Origin: Pedobacter sp. KBS0701
Lineage (GTDB): Bacteria; Bacteroidota; Bacteroidia; Sphingobacteriales; Sphingobacteriaceae
DNA: 64,000 nucleotides
Reading direction: 5' to 3'
Assembly (NCBI RefSeq): GCF_005938645.2
Contig: NZ_CP042171.1
Coordinates: forward strand, 3,100,001-3,164,000
Position numbers and translations under genes: made by a program
In this document: positions 1 to 8,444 of the stretch, piece by piece
How the letters are laid out: each line of letters starts with the position of its first letter
Position numbering within the stretch: position 1 is the first letter of the stretch
The notes under the pieces: model-generated
Told to the model about the DNA's origin: nothing
Seen by the model: the letters and a program-made list of their open reading frames with translations, nothing else
The model's database searches: none

Positions 1-1110
1 CTTTAGATCTGTGCCATAATTTACAGGTAAATAAAGTTTCTGGTTCACACTATCCAGAACAATGTTATTTTGGTTGATTGCCTTATTTTTTGCGGTCTGT
101 AGAACAGACTCGACCGTATACCACTGTTTAAGCAAACGACTTAACTCTTGTTGATTAATCGGTAAAATAGTTCCGTGCCTGGGATGAAAATCCATTGTAA
201 CATCCTGATCTACTACACTAAAATTTGCTAAATCTTTACTTCTGGTAAACTGGTAACGGCCTTTCATATATACATCATACATCAGGATATACTCATCACT
301 ATGGTTCAGCTTAAAAACACCGGCTCCTTCTACGGCCTCTTTAGTTTGCTGCAGATATTTATCCTGTAATACATAACCTTCTGTTAGTTTATTAGAAACT
401 GCCTTTTTAATGCCATTGCCATTACCTTCCGTTTTAAAAAACAGATTGTATTTTCCTTTATCGTAAATAATATCTCCATCAATACAAGAGCCATTGGCTG
501 GACTAAAAAAGAGCTGTTTTGGAGTGGTTTCCAAGTCGGTAAAATCAGCGTTGGCATAAGCGTAATAAATTTTATCAGGCTCATCGCCATTCTTCATCGA
601 CCAATAAACCATATATTTTTTGGCAGTTTTATCGTAAATGGTCTGCGGTGCCCAAACGCGTAGCAGATTTTCGTTATTCGGGAAACGTTTTTGAATATCA
701 ACAACTGCTGATGTCCAATGAATCAGATCATTTGATTTCAACAATACCATTGCCCTGTTCGAGTTCCAACCATTGGCCGAAACCATATCCGTAGCCACCA
801 TATAAAAGGTTTTGCCATCTTCGCCACGCAAAATATGTGGGTCGCGAACGCCGCCTGTACTACTAATCTTTTCTGAAGAAATGATTGCGTTATTGTTATT
901 TAATGCGCTGAAATGATAACCATCGGTACTCACTGCAAAACGAATGGCTTCCTCTGCCTTCGAATTTCCGGTAAAATAGGTAAATAAGTAAGCTACATTT
1001 TCTCTTGATTCGGCTTTTTGACCAGAAGTTTTTTTAGGTTGTGCGATTATTTTCCCTGATAAACATATCAGTAATAAAATAATACCATATTTTGTTGATG
1101 AATACTTCAT
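1..1110 (-). CDS. GH43-type glycoside hydrolase (C-terminus outside window)
   Basis: The gene starts with ATG at 1110 and stays open to the left edge, so at least 370 residues are present and the C-terminus is missing. An N-terminal signal peptide (MKYSSTKYGIILLLICLSG) points to export. The body has features of five-bladed-propeller GH43 enzymes: an RDPHIL motif near residue 89 (expected catalytic base region), a WAPQ motif near 152, and an EGAGVFKL segment near 260 (expected acid). GH43 enzymes cleave arabinosides, xylosides or galactosides; the substrate cannot be read here. It lies 16 bp downstream of the BNR-repeat gene and behind a hybrid two-component regulator, so it is probably induced by plant or algal polysaccharide fragments. 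The family is fairly sure; the subfamily is not. Confidence 0.8.
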   Translation of the reverse strand, partial: MKYSSTKYGIILLLICLSGKIIAQPKKTSGQKAESRENVAYLFTYFTGNSKAEEAIRFAVSTDGYHFSALNNNNAIISSEKISSTGGVRDPHILRGEDGKTFYMVATDMVSANGWNSNRAMVLLKSNDLIHWTSAVVDIQKRFPNNENLLRVWAPQTIYDKTAKKYMVYWSMKNGDEPDKIYYAYANADFTDLETTPKQLFFSPANGSCIDGDIIYDKGKYNLFFKTEGNGNGIKKAVSNKLTEGYVLQDKYLQQTKEAVEGAGVFKLNHSDEYILMYDVYMKGRYQFTRSKDLANFSVVDQDVTMDFHPRHGTILPINQQELSRLLKQWYTVESVLQTAKNKAINQNNIVLDSVNQKLYLPVNYGTDLK

Positions 1111-1126
1111 TTCTCGGTTAGTTATT

Positions 1127-2449
1127 CTATTTTTTTGGTTTCCAATCCAATACCTGGACCTGTGTTGGCGTCTGCTCTGCTTTTCCTTCCCCATCTATTT
1201 GGGTAACATTTTGTAAAAATAGGCTCAATATACTCTTAGTTTTCCAAAGTTCAGTATCATAAGTGGGCTCCCAATCGCCCATGCTGGTTTTGGTAAGGTC
1301 TTTAATTATCCAGTTTTCTGATCCAAGATGATCGTTTAAAGCAATAGATGCCTTGTTTCCTCGTTCGGCATCTCTAAACAATAAACCTGCAGCATAATAT
1401 TTTCCATTTGGCCAAACGATAATCTGTGGTCGCGAAATTGGAATCCGCTTGGTACCAGTGCCACTTAGACTAAAAGTTGTTTTTCTAAAATTAAGGTTAC
1501 TTACTTTCCAGCTGCTATCCGTTTTAAAAACCAGGTGATACTGAGGCCCGGTTTCATTCGCTCCGCGCCAATAACCAGCAATAAACACATTACCTTTTGC
1601 ATCGGCAAACATTGATGTTTGGTTAATCAACTCACTTTGCTGTGGAATTTTTACGGTATACTCTGCATTTGTTGCGGTTATGGGAAGCTGATATTTTTCA
1701 CCAGTGGATTTTAACCAGCTTATACCTCCATCGGTTGATTTTGCATAACATAAATCATGGTTACTGGCTACATCAGGGCTTTCGCGCCAAACCCACGATA
1801 AATGAATGGTCCCAACCTGATCTACTGCAACCTGCCAATAGGCATTACGCTGTCCTTCGCCATCAATCATCCCATCCTGTAAACGTGTCCACTTTTTAGT
1901 TTTTAAATCATAAAGATTAATCATGAGGTTTCCGTTTCCAGAGCCCCCATCACGGTAAAAAAACAAAAGATCGCCATTAGCCAGCTTATAAAACTCAGGA
2001 TAACTGACATTATTTTCCTTTGCAGAAAGCATAACTTCTTTTTTGCCTAAAGTTAACGAACCTGCTGAAACTGATTTGGCGTAGTTTAGATTATTGTTAT
2101 GCTGCCCCCAGGCAATATGCAGAAAACCATCGCCATCAACCATAATACTGATTGATTTATGAGCATCGGTAGCATCTCCTTTATAAGGTGTGATAACTGA
2201 CACCCAGCGGGAAGAATTGATTTTGCGTTTAGCCAGTACCACATTTTGTTCGTGATCATAATAAGCAGCATACTGGCTATTTTTAAAGCTAACTAAAGCA
2301 TTTTTACGAAAAATAACAGTATTTACCGAATTGTTTGCCCAGCCGTTGCTGGCAATAGTACTCAGCTTTGTTTCTTGTGCAACACTCATCAGGCTGATGC
2401 CAATGAACACACAGATTAGAAATATACTTTTATTTAGGTATTGATACAT
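1127..2449 (-). CDS. Secreted BNR-repeat protein (BNR_4 type, possible polysaccharide lyase-like propeller)
   Basis: The 440-residue protein has a signal peptide ending near SVAQ (about residue 24). It then has repeated Asp-box-like blades, for example SKSTDGGISW near the middle and SISIMVDGDGFLHIAWG near residues 95-111. This matches the BNR_4 group (PF15892), seven-bladed propellers that include several uronate lyases and many uncharacterised PUL proteins. No catalytic assignment is possible by eye. It is the first gene behind the hybrid two-component system, with a 139-bp gap holding two CAGGGGGT direct repeats, and is followed after 16 bp by the GH43 gene. It is probably periplasmic or surface-exposed and acts on the same glycan as the GH43 enzyme. 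Confidence 0.75.
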   Translation of the reverse strand: MYQYLNKSIFLICVFIGISLMSVAQETKLSTIASNGWANNSVNTVIFRKNALVSFKNSQYAAYYDHEQNVVLAKRKINSSRWVSVITPYKGDATDAHKSISIMVDGDGFLHIAWGQHNNNLNYAKSVSAGSLTLGKKEVMLSAKENNVSYPEFYKLANGDLLFFYRDGGSGNGNLMINLYDLKTKKWTRLQDGMIDGEGQRNAYWQVAVDQVGTIHLSWVWRESPDVASNHDLCYAKSTDGGISWLKSTGEKYQLPITATNAEYTVKIPQQSELINQTSMFADAKGNVFIAGYWRGANETGPQYHLVFKTDSSWKVSNLNFRKTTFSLSGTGTKRIPISRPQIIVWPNGKYYAAGLLFRDAERGNKASIALNDHLGSENWIIKDLTKTSMGDWEPTYDTELWKTKSILSLFLQNVTQIDGEGKAEQTPTQVQVLDWKPKK

Positions 2450-2515
2450 TATACGGTTACACTGGTCGGCGTTACATTTGGCAAAGCCGAATTACCGAAA
2501 TTTTTAAGCTTTACA

Positions 2516-2545
2516 CAGGGGGTTAAATCATACTTTGCAGGGGGT
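2516..2545 (-). promoter_or_regulatory. Two direct repeats, 22 bp apart, upstream of the BNR/GH43 genes
   Basis: CAGGGGGT occurs at 2516-2523 and again at 2538-2545, in the same orientation, with start-to-start spacing of 22 bp, about two helical turns. The pair lies 67-96 bp upstream of the BNR gene start. AraC-type DNA-binding domains, such as that on the adjacent hybrid regulator, commonly bind two direct repeats about 21 bp apart. The assignment as that regulator's operator is inference. Confidence 0.5.
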
Positions 2546-2588
2546 GTTTTAAGCTAAATGCCTTTTAAAACGTAAAATAGCGTAACTT

Positions 2589-5500
2589 TTATGTTGTAGC
2601 ATTAACATTGTAGTATTTATGGAAACTTTTCCTGTGTTTTTTTATAAACTCTGACGGTGTTAACTTAAATAACTTTTGAAACTGCTCTCTAAAATATTTA
2701 CTATCATTTATGCCAACTCTAAAGGCAGCTTCGTTAATATTTAAATTAGTATTGATTAATAATTCAGCAGCTTTTCTTAACCTGATAAAACGAATAAAAC
2801 CATTTATTGACTGGCCCGAAGTAGCCTTGATCCTTTTATAGAGATTAGAATGACTCATTCCAAGATCAGATGCCAGTGTTTTTACGTTAAAGCTGTCCTC
2901 CATCAAATTTTCTTCGATAATCATAATGCATTTTTGAAGAAAGCCCTTATCCTCTTGCGAGACTTTATGGGCATCACTCTTCAAGGTTATTTCATTGTAG
3001 AAATAAGACTGAAGATTGGTCCTGTTTTTAATAATGCTATTAATCTTGGCTGTAAAAAGCTCTTTATCGAAAGGTTTACCGATAAAATCGTAGGCACCAA
3101 CTTCAATTCCTTTAAGTTTTACTTCCGGACTAGGGTCGCCGGTTAGCAGAATTACAGGAATATGGCTTAGGGCAGAATCGTCTTTAATCGCCTTACAGAG
3201 TTCGATACCGTTGAGGCCATCCATGTTTACATCAGATATCACAATATCAGGTAAATATTCTTTACAAAGTTTTAGCCCGTCAGTACCGTTTTCGGCCTTG
3301 TAAATTTTGAAGTTGTCCTGAAAAATCTGCTTAATGTAATCTATAATTTCGAGGTTATCATCAACAACCAAAATCGAGTGTAAATCTGAGATGAGCAATT
3401 CGAGGTTGCCTACATTCTCCGTGTCATTATTTTCAGCTTCCTCTTCTTGTGCAATAAGCTCATTTACATAAGTTAATTCGTTTTGAAAGACATCGCTGTG
3501 TTGCAAATCTGGTTCTCCAACCGGGATATCGATCAAAAATATCGTACCCTTTCCCTGATTGGAGCGAAACGAAATTTTACCCTGATGCAATTCTACAAAG
3601 TTTTTGGCCAGGTAAAGACCAATACCGAAACCCATTTTCAGCGATTCGTTCGACATGACCTTATAAAATTTATCGAATAACTTTTCACCTACATGCGCCG
3701 GTATGCCCGGACCACTATCGCTCACTTCAATATGCACGCGCATGCCAAGGGTTTTAACACTAAATTTTACAAAACCGTGCTTTGGGGTAAATTTAAGTGC
3801 ATTAGAGAGCAGGTTAAAAAAAACAATTTCGAGTTTGTCTTTATCTGCATAAATATCCAGGTCCTCTTCTTCGCACTCAAATATATAATCGATGTGATTC
3901 TGCTTTGCCAAATAATTAAAGCAGAGGAAAATCTCATTTGTAAATTTATATAGGTTGATCCTTACAATTTTCAAGGTATCATTCTCACTTTCCGTTTTTC
4001 TAAATAGTAATAACTGATCTACCAGGCTTAACAAGCGCCTCGAATTTCGGTAAACTACATTTAAATCGTTCTTCTCCTGCCCCGGATCTTTTTTATGGAT
4101 AATATCTTTTATCGGATTAACGATCAGGGTTAACGGTGTTCTCAGCTCGTGCGAAATATTGGTAAAGAAATTTAACTTTTTCTCATTCAGATCCTTTTCA
4201 CGCTCCATTTTAAAATTGGTAAGTTCCACTTCGTGTTTTAATCTTCTTTGCCGGTTACGATAGGTTTGAAAAAGATAAAACAGGGAAGACCCTATGATGA
4301 GGTAAATGGTATATGCCCACCAGGTACGATACCAAGGGGGTAAAATCCGAATGAATACGATCTTTTCGTTGTTGCTCCAGGCGCCTTCGGTATCTGTACT
4401 TTTAATGTGCAGTTTATATTCGCCCTCGTCTAATCTGGAATAATAAGCTGTACTCAATTTGTTTACATAATTCCAGTTTCTGTCCCAACCTTCCAGGTAA
4501 TAAGCATACGAAATCTGGTCCTGAAAAGAGAATTCTATGGCTGCATAATCGATAGAAATTACGGCAGCACTATATGGAATTTCAATATGGGCTAAATTAA
4601 CAATAGAGATATCGTTATAACCTGAATCCTGGTCCAGTGGAATATTATTGATCCTGAAATCTGTCAGCACCATTTTAGGCATCCTTCTATTTTTCTTTAT
4701 GCTATCGGGCGAAAACAGATTGAAGCCGCCAATTCCACCAAATAAAAAATCACTATTAGTAAGCTTTAATGCTGCATTATAATTAAACTGATTGCTCTGT
4801 AAACCATCAGTAGCATAATAGTTTTTAAAGTTATGGTGTGTAACATCAAATTTCGAGAGACCGTTATAGGTACTGCACCATAAATTGCCTTGCTTATCCT
4901 GAAGGATATTGAGTACTGAATTACCTGGCAATCCATCACTCTGGATATATCGCCTTATTTTTTTGGTTTCGGGATCAAAAAGCAATAAGCCTCCACCTTC
5001 TGTACCGATCCATATTTGATGATTTAAACCCTCCTGAATGGCCCTGATGGCAAAATTAATTTTTGTATAATGATGTCTTTTATTAATTGGATCTATTTCA
5101 ATCAGTTCCGTATAGTTCCCAGCCCAAAGTCTGCCTTTCGAATCCTGGAGCAGGCTGTGAATATCTTTTAACTTATGATCGAAAAGTTCAAATTTATCAG
5201 CACTTTTATTGTAACGGTATAATGCGCCACCTTTTGTTGTGCCTACCCAAATATTTTGTTTTTTGTCTTGATAAAGCTTCCAGATATTAATATCATCGAT
5301 GCCTTTAAAAGTATTATGACAGTTATAGTGGACAAATTTTCCGGTTGTTTTATTAAAACGGTCTATCCCTCCGCTAAAACTGGCCACCCAAACATTGTGA
5401 TCTGCATCATTTAAAATACTCGTAACAAAATTACTCGTTAAGGAGTTTGGATCGCTGGTTTTAGCATAATTAGTAAATATATTTTGCTTTCGGTTCCAAA

Positions 5501-6632
5501 CACTTAAACCACCTCCATCAGTTCCTATCCAAATGTTTTTGTTCTCATCTTCACTAAAAGAGAGCACAAAATTGTTAATTAAGGAATTTCTGTTTAATGG
5601 ATCATGTTTAATCGTTGTAAACTGCTCATTTTCCGGATCAATGATATTAACCCCTCCACGTAAGGTAGCTATCCACTTTCTGGATTCGCGGTCTTCGTAA
5701 ACCTGTGCAACAGAATTACTGCTTAGTAAGCCTTTTTCTTTTCCTGCAGGCAGGTAATTCGTCTTTTGATTTTTTGTGTCGTAAACGGTAATTCCTCCCC
5801 CATCGGTCGAAATCCAGAGTTTTTGTTTCCGATCAAACAACAAATTCATAATATTCTCATTACTTAAATGCTGGTTGAACCTGGTCAGGCTACCTTTGGT
5901 TTTATCAAGCTGAAAAAGTCCGCGTTCTGTTCCAACCCAAAGCATTTGGTTAGTACCTTTGGTCATGCAAGTTACCGAGCGCACCGCAGTATTTACTAAA
6001 CGAAGTATGTTTTTATCATGATCATATCTACAAAGCCCAACATCTTTTATAAAAAGCCAGAGGGTTTGATTTTCATCTACATATAAAGCTTTTACTGTAA
6101 AATCGAAATTTTTACCAAATGGGATCCGTTCTGCTGTGCCACTATTCTTTTTGAGCATGAAAAGACCCTTTTCTTCGGTGGCCACATAAACCACTGAAGA
6201 CTTACTTATTGCAATTGAATTAATCGCATCACTTACTTCAGTTTTTATGCCTTTATTAAGGTAAATCAATTGATGAAACTTGGAATCGGCATAATCATAA
6301 TATGAAATTCCTTTTTGTGTACCTACCCAAACCCTGTTATTCTCATCTCCGTTCAATACGGTAATATGATTATTTACCAATGAATGTTCGTCTCCCCACC
6401 CATTTCTGAAAACCTTGAAATGATAGCCATCGTAACGGTTTAGTCCGTCATAGGTCCCCATCCACATGAAGCCATAATGATCCAGATACAAAGAATTTAC
6501 CACATTATTAGACAAACCGTTTTCTACCTCCAGGTATTTAAGGCGAATAGTTGAAGACTGGGCAAAACCAATACCAGCACCCATCCATAAAAATAGCATG
6601 AAGCAGGCAGTTTTTTTTTGTATAAGAAACAT
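2589..6632 (-). CDS. Hybrid two-component system sensor kinase/AraC regulator (HTCS)
   Basis: The 1347-residue single-chain regulator has the full HTCS order. A signal peptide (about 1-25) leads into two periplasmic propeller halves of two-component-regulator repeats (about 30-690) and a Y_Y_Y domain (about 700-770). One membrane helix (about 775-800) follows. Next come a HisKA domain with the phospho-His in SHELRTPLTL near residue 828, a HATPase domain, a receiver with its phospho-Asp in ISDVNMDG near residue 1134, and a C-terminal AraC HTH (about 1235-1340). HTCS proteins bind oligosaccharides in the periplasm and switch on neighbouring PULs. It is co-oriented with the BNR and GH43 genes, so these are the likely targets. 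All key residues appear intact. Confidence 0.95.
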   Translation of the reverse strand: MFLIQKKTACFMLFLWMGAGIGFAQSSTIRLKYLEVENGLSNNVVNSLYLDHYGFMWMGTYDGLNRYDGYHFKVFRNGWGDEHSLVNNHITVLNGDENNRVWVGTQKGISYYDYADSKFHQLIYLNKGIKTEVSDAINSIAISKSSVVYVATEEKGLFMLKKNSGTAERIPFGKNFDFTVKALYVDENQTLWLFIKDVGLCRYDHDKNILRLVNTAVRSVTCMTKGTNQMLWVGTERGLFQLDKTKGSLTRFNQHLSNENIMNLLFDRKQKLWISTDGGGITVYDTKNQKTNYLPAGKEKGLLSSNSVAQVYEDRESRKWIATLRGGVNIIDPENEQFTTIKHDPLNRNSLINNFVLSFSEDENKNIWIGTDGGGLSVWNRKQNIFTNYAKTSDPNSLTSNFVTSILNDADHNVWVASFSGGIDRFNKTTGKFVHYNCHNTFKGIDDINIWKLYQDKKQNIWVGTTKGGALYRYNKSADKFELFDHKLKDIHSLLQDSKGRLWAGNYTELIEIDPINKRHHYTKINFAIRAIQEGLNHQIWIGTEGGGLLLFDPETKKIRRYIQSDGLPGNSVLNILQDKQGNLWCSTYNGLSKFDVTHHNFKNYYATDGLQSNQFNYNAALKLTNSDFLFGGIGGFNLFSPDSIKKNRRMPKMVLTDFRINNIPLDQDSGYNDISIVNLAHIEIPYSAAVISIDYAAIEFSFQDQISYAYYLEGWDRNWNYVNKLSTAYYSRLDEGEYKLHIKSTDTEGAWSNNEKIVFIRILPPWYRTWWAYTIYLIIGSSLFYLFQTYRNRQRRLKHEVELTNFKMEREKDLNEKKLNFFTNISHELRTPLTLIVNPIKDIIHKKDPGQEKNDLNVVYRNSRRLLSLVDQLLLFRKTESENDTLKIVRINLYKFTNEIFLCFNYLAKQNHIDYIFECEEEDLDIYADKDKLEIVFFNLLSNALKFTPKHGFVKFSVKTLGMRVHIEVSDSGPGIPAHVGEKLFDKFYKVMSNESLKMGFGIGLYLAKNFVELHQGKISFRSNQGKGTIFLIDIPVGEPDLQHSDVFQNELTYVNELIAQEEEAENNDTENVGNLELLISDLHSILVVDDNLEIIDYIKQIFQDNFKIYKAENGTDGLKLCKEYLPDIVISDVNMDGLNGIELCKAIKDDSALSHIPVILLTGDPSPEVKLKGIEVGAYDFIGKPFDKELFTAKINSIIKNRTNLQSYFYNEITLKSDAHKVSQEDKGFLQKCIMIIEENLMEDSFNVKTLASDLGMSHSNLYKRIKATSGQSINGFIRFIRLRKAAELLINTNLNINEAAFRVGINDSKYFREQFQKLFKLTPSEFIKKHRKSFHKYYNVNATT

Positions 6633-6794
6633 AGAGAAAACAGTACTGAAGTATTATTTGGTATGGAACGAATATACATATTTTCTTAAACTCCATTAGC
6701 TGCTATGGTTTAGGATTAAATAGCTAAAAGCGCAAGATTTCTACTACACTAACGAAGTAAATTAACTTATTATAAGAGAAGCAGTTTAAAAAAA

Positions 6795-7076
6795 TCACTT
6801 CACATCAGAATGTCCGAGATGTTTTGTAGGACTGACTTCATCACGAATAAGCTGTTTTAGTTGTTTAATTTCAGGAAAACTTTGTATCTGCTTTCTATCG
6901 AAAATTAGTTTCCCGCCAACATGAACCGTAAAAACGCCAGATGTTTCACTCGGAATTAAAGTTACGCCCTTCACCTCGTCTACAAAAGTTGTTAAAATTT
7001 CCTGTGCCATGTAAGCCGAACGTAACATCCAGCCACATTTAGGGCAATACGTGATATTAACAAGCGGTTTTTCCAT
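6795..7076 (-). CDS. SelT/SelW/SelH (Rdx) family thioredoxin-like protein
   Basis: This 93-residue protein has the family signature YCPKCGW at residues 10-16. Here the redox site is CxxC, both cysteines, with no selenocysteine codon. The length and the late FDRK segment fit the Rdx fold (PF10262). No signal peptide is visible, so it is probably cytosolic. The family is thought to act in thiol redox reactions, but bacterial members have no settled substrate. It stands alone, about 160 bp upstream of the HTCS start on the same strand. I chose the ATG at 7076 because the fold begins immediately after it. Confidence 0.8.
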   Translation of the reverse strand: MEKPLVNITYCPKCGWMLRSAYMAQEILTTFVDEVKGVTLIPSETSGVFTVHVGGKLIFDRKQIQSFPEIKQLKQLIRDEVSPTKHLGHSDVK

Positions 7077-7349
7077 AGTTTTTTTTTACAAGGGTACAAA
7101 AAATTTGGAGTGATGGAAAATGGAGGTATTAGATGATAACAGACAAAATTGGGCGTATAGTAATGCGAGTGAGTTGGTGATACATTAGACGATGGCAGAG
7201 AAAGCCTGATCAAGTTCTAAAGGCCAATCCTACTACAACACTTCCCTAAATTTTTGAACCTGTTGTAAACCTTGATTTGACCACGAAACAGGATTTTTGC
7301 CAATTGGGCTGAAACAGCTTAAACGTATGCGGAATCAATGTTATAAATT

Positions 7350-8441
7350 TTATGATTTCTTTTTATGCTTTTTCCTTTTCTTCCACCAGATGATAAAACC
7401 TGTAATAGGTAAACTTGCTGCTATCAAAGCTGCCAGAAGAGAAATAATTTTATTTGGAAGGCCCAAAAGCCTGCCCGTGTGCAGATCATAATTGGTGGCT
7501 TCTATTAAATCGGCACCGTTAAAATCTTTATACAGTTTGGCCCTGATCATTCTACCAGTGGCTTCCTCATAAAAAAAGGTATTTTGTTTGCGCGCCCAAC
7601 GGTAAGGATAAATCATTCTTAACCGCAGTTCGCCTTTACCACGCAGCGAAAAACTAGTGGAAATCGCACCGGGATATTTAATTTTAGCCTCAGTGTAAAT
7701 TTTATTGTAACGTACAGGTAGCGAATCGATATGCGTAGGATTCGCTGAAACGATAGCTTTGCCTTGCCCTAATTTACTCCCGGTAAAAAAGCTGGCTGCA
7801 TTTTTCACCTCTTTAAATGCAAAGTATAAACCGCTCAAAGCGGTAATTAATAATATAACTGACGCATAAAAACCCAGTACATTATGCAAATCGTAATTCA
7901 GTCGTTTAAATGATGCTTTTCGTTTAATGGTTAACGATTGTTTTAATAAGCGCATTTGGCCAGGAAACCAGAGTATCAGTCCGGTTATCAGCATCAGTAT
8001 AAAAATAACCACCGACCACTCTATGATAAACTTCCCGGTTTTACCCAGCAATAACGAGGTATGGAGATGCTCTACAACCTGGAGCCAATCTTCGCCACCT
8101 TTTTTAACCAAAGAGGCATTATAGGGGTTAAAATAGTAAACCTTACCCTTTTTACTGGTAAGTTCTACCGTTGCATTTGGCAAGGCATCTTCAATTCTGA
8201 TCAGCCTTAATTCATCTTTCGGCGAAAGTTTTTCGAATCCTGAAATAACTTTATCTAAACCTATAAAAGGCTTCTCCTGAAGTCCCACATAGCGGAAATC
8301 CTTTTGTGTAAAATCCCTGATTTCTTCTTCAAAGATATACAGCGCACCAGTAATACTAATAATAAATACCACCAGGCCAGTTGCCAGGCCGAGCCAGAGA
8401 TGAATATTCCTGATGGTATTTTTAAAATCCCTTTTCTTCAT
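7350..8441 (-). CDS. PepSY-associated inner-membrane protein (iron-uptake associated)
   Basis: The 363-residue protein has four hydrophobic helices (about 14-36, 140-160, 188-210 and 335-353). Between them lie PepSY-type periplasmic regions and a Lys-rich tail. It fits the PepSY_TM family, often found beside siderophore receptors and thought to be involved in ferric-siderophore reduction or handling in the inner membrane. The conserved histidines HLWLG near residue 15, HLHTSLL near 125 and DLHNVLG near 185 may be haem or metal ligands. The gene starts 3 bp after the stop of the TonB-dependent receptor, so the two are cotranscribed. Confidence 0.88.
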   Translation of the reverse strand: MKKRDFKNTIRNIHLWLGLATGLVVFIISITGALYIFEEEIRDFTQKDFRYVGLQEKPFIGLDKVISGFEKLSPKDELRLIRIEDALPNATVELTSKKGKVYYFNPYNASLVKKGGEDWLQVVEHLHTSLLLGKTGKFIIEWSVVIFILMLITGLILWFPGQMRLLKQSLTIKRKASFKRLNYDLHNVLGFYASVILLITALSGLYFAFKEVKNAASFFTGSKLGQGKAIVSANPTHIDSLPVRYNKIYTEAKIKYPGAISTSFSLRGKGELRLRMIYPYRWARKQNTFFYEEATGRMIRAKLYKDFNGADLIEATNYDLHTGRLLGLPNKIISLLAALIAASLPITGFIIWWKKRKKHKKKS

Positions 8442-8444
8442 CGC

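Noticed and set aside
3693-3953. Plus-strand frame inside the HTCS gene
   Set aside because: It is the antisense of the well-supported kinase domain.
6795-7076. Selenoprotein
   Set aside because: The redox site is CxxC with an ordinary Cys codon; there is no in-frame TGA at the site.
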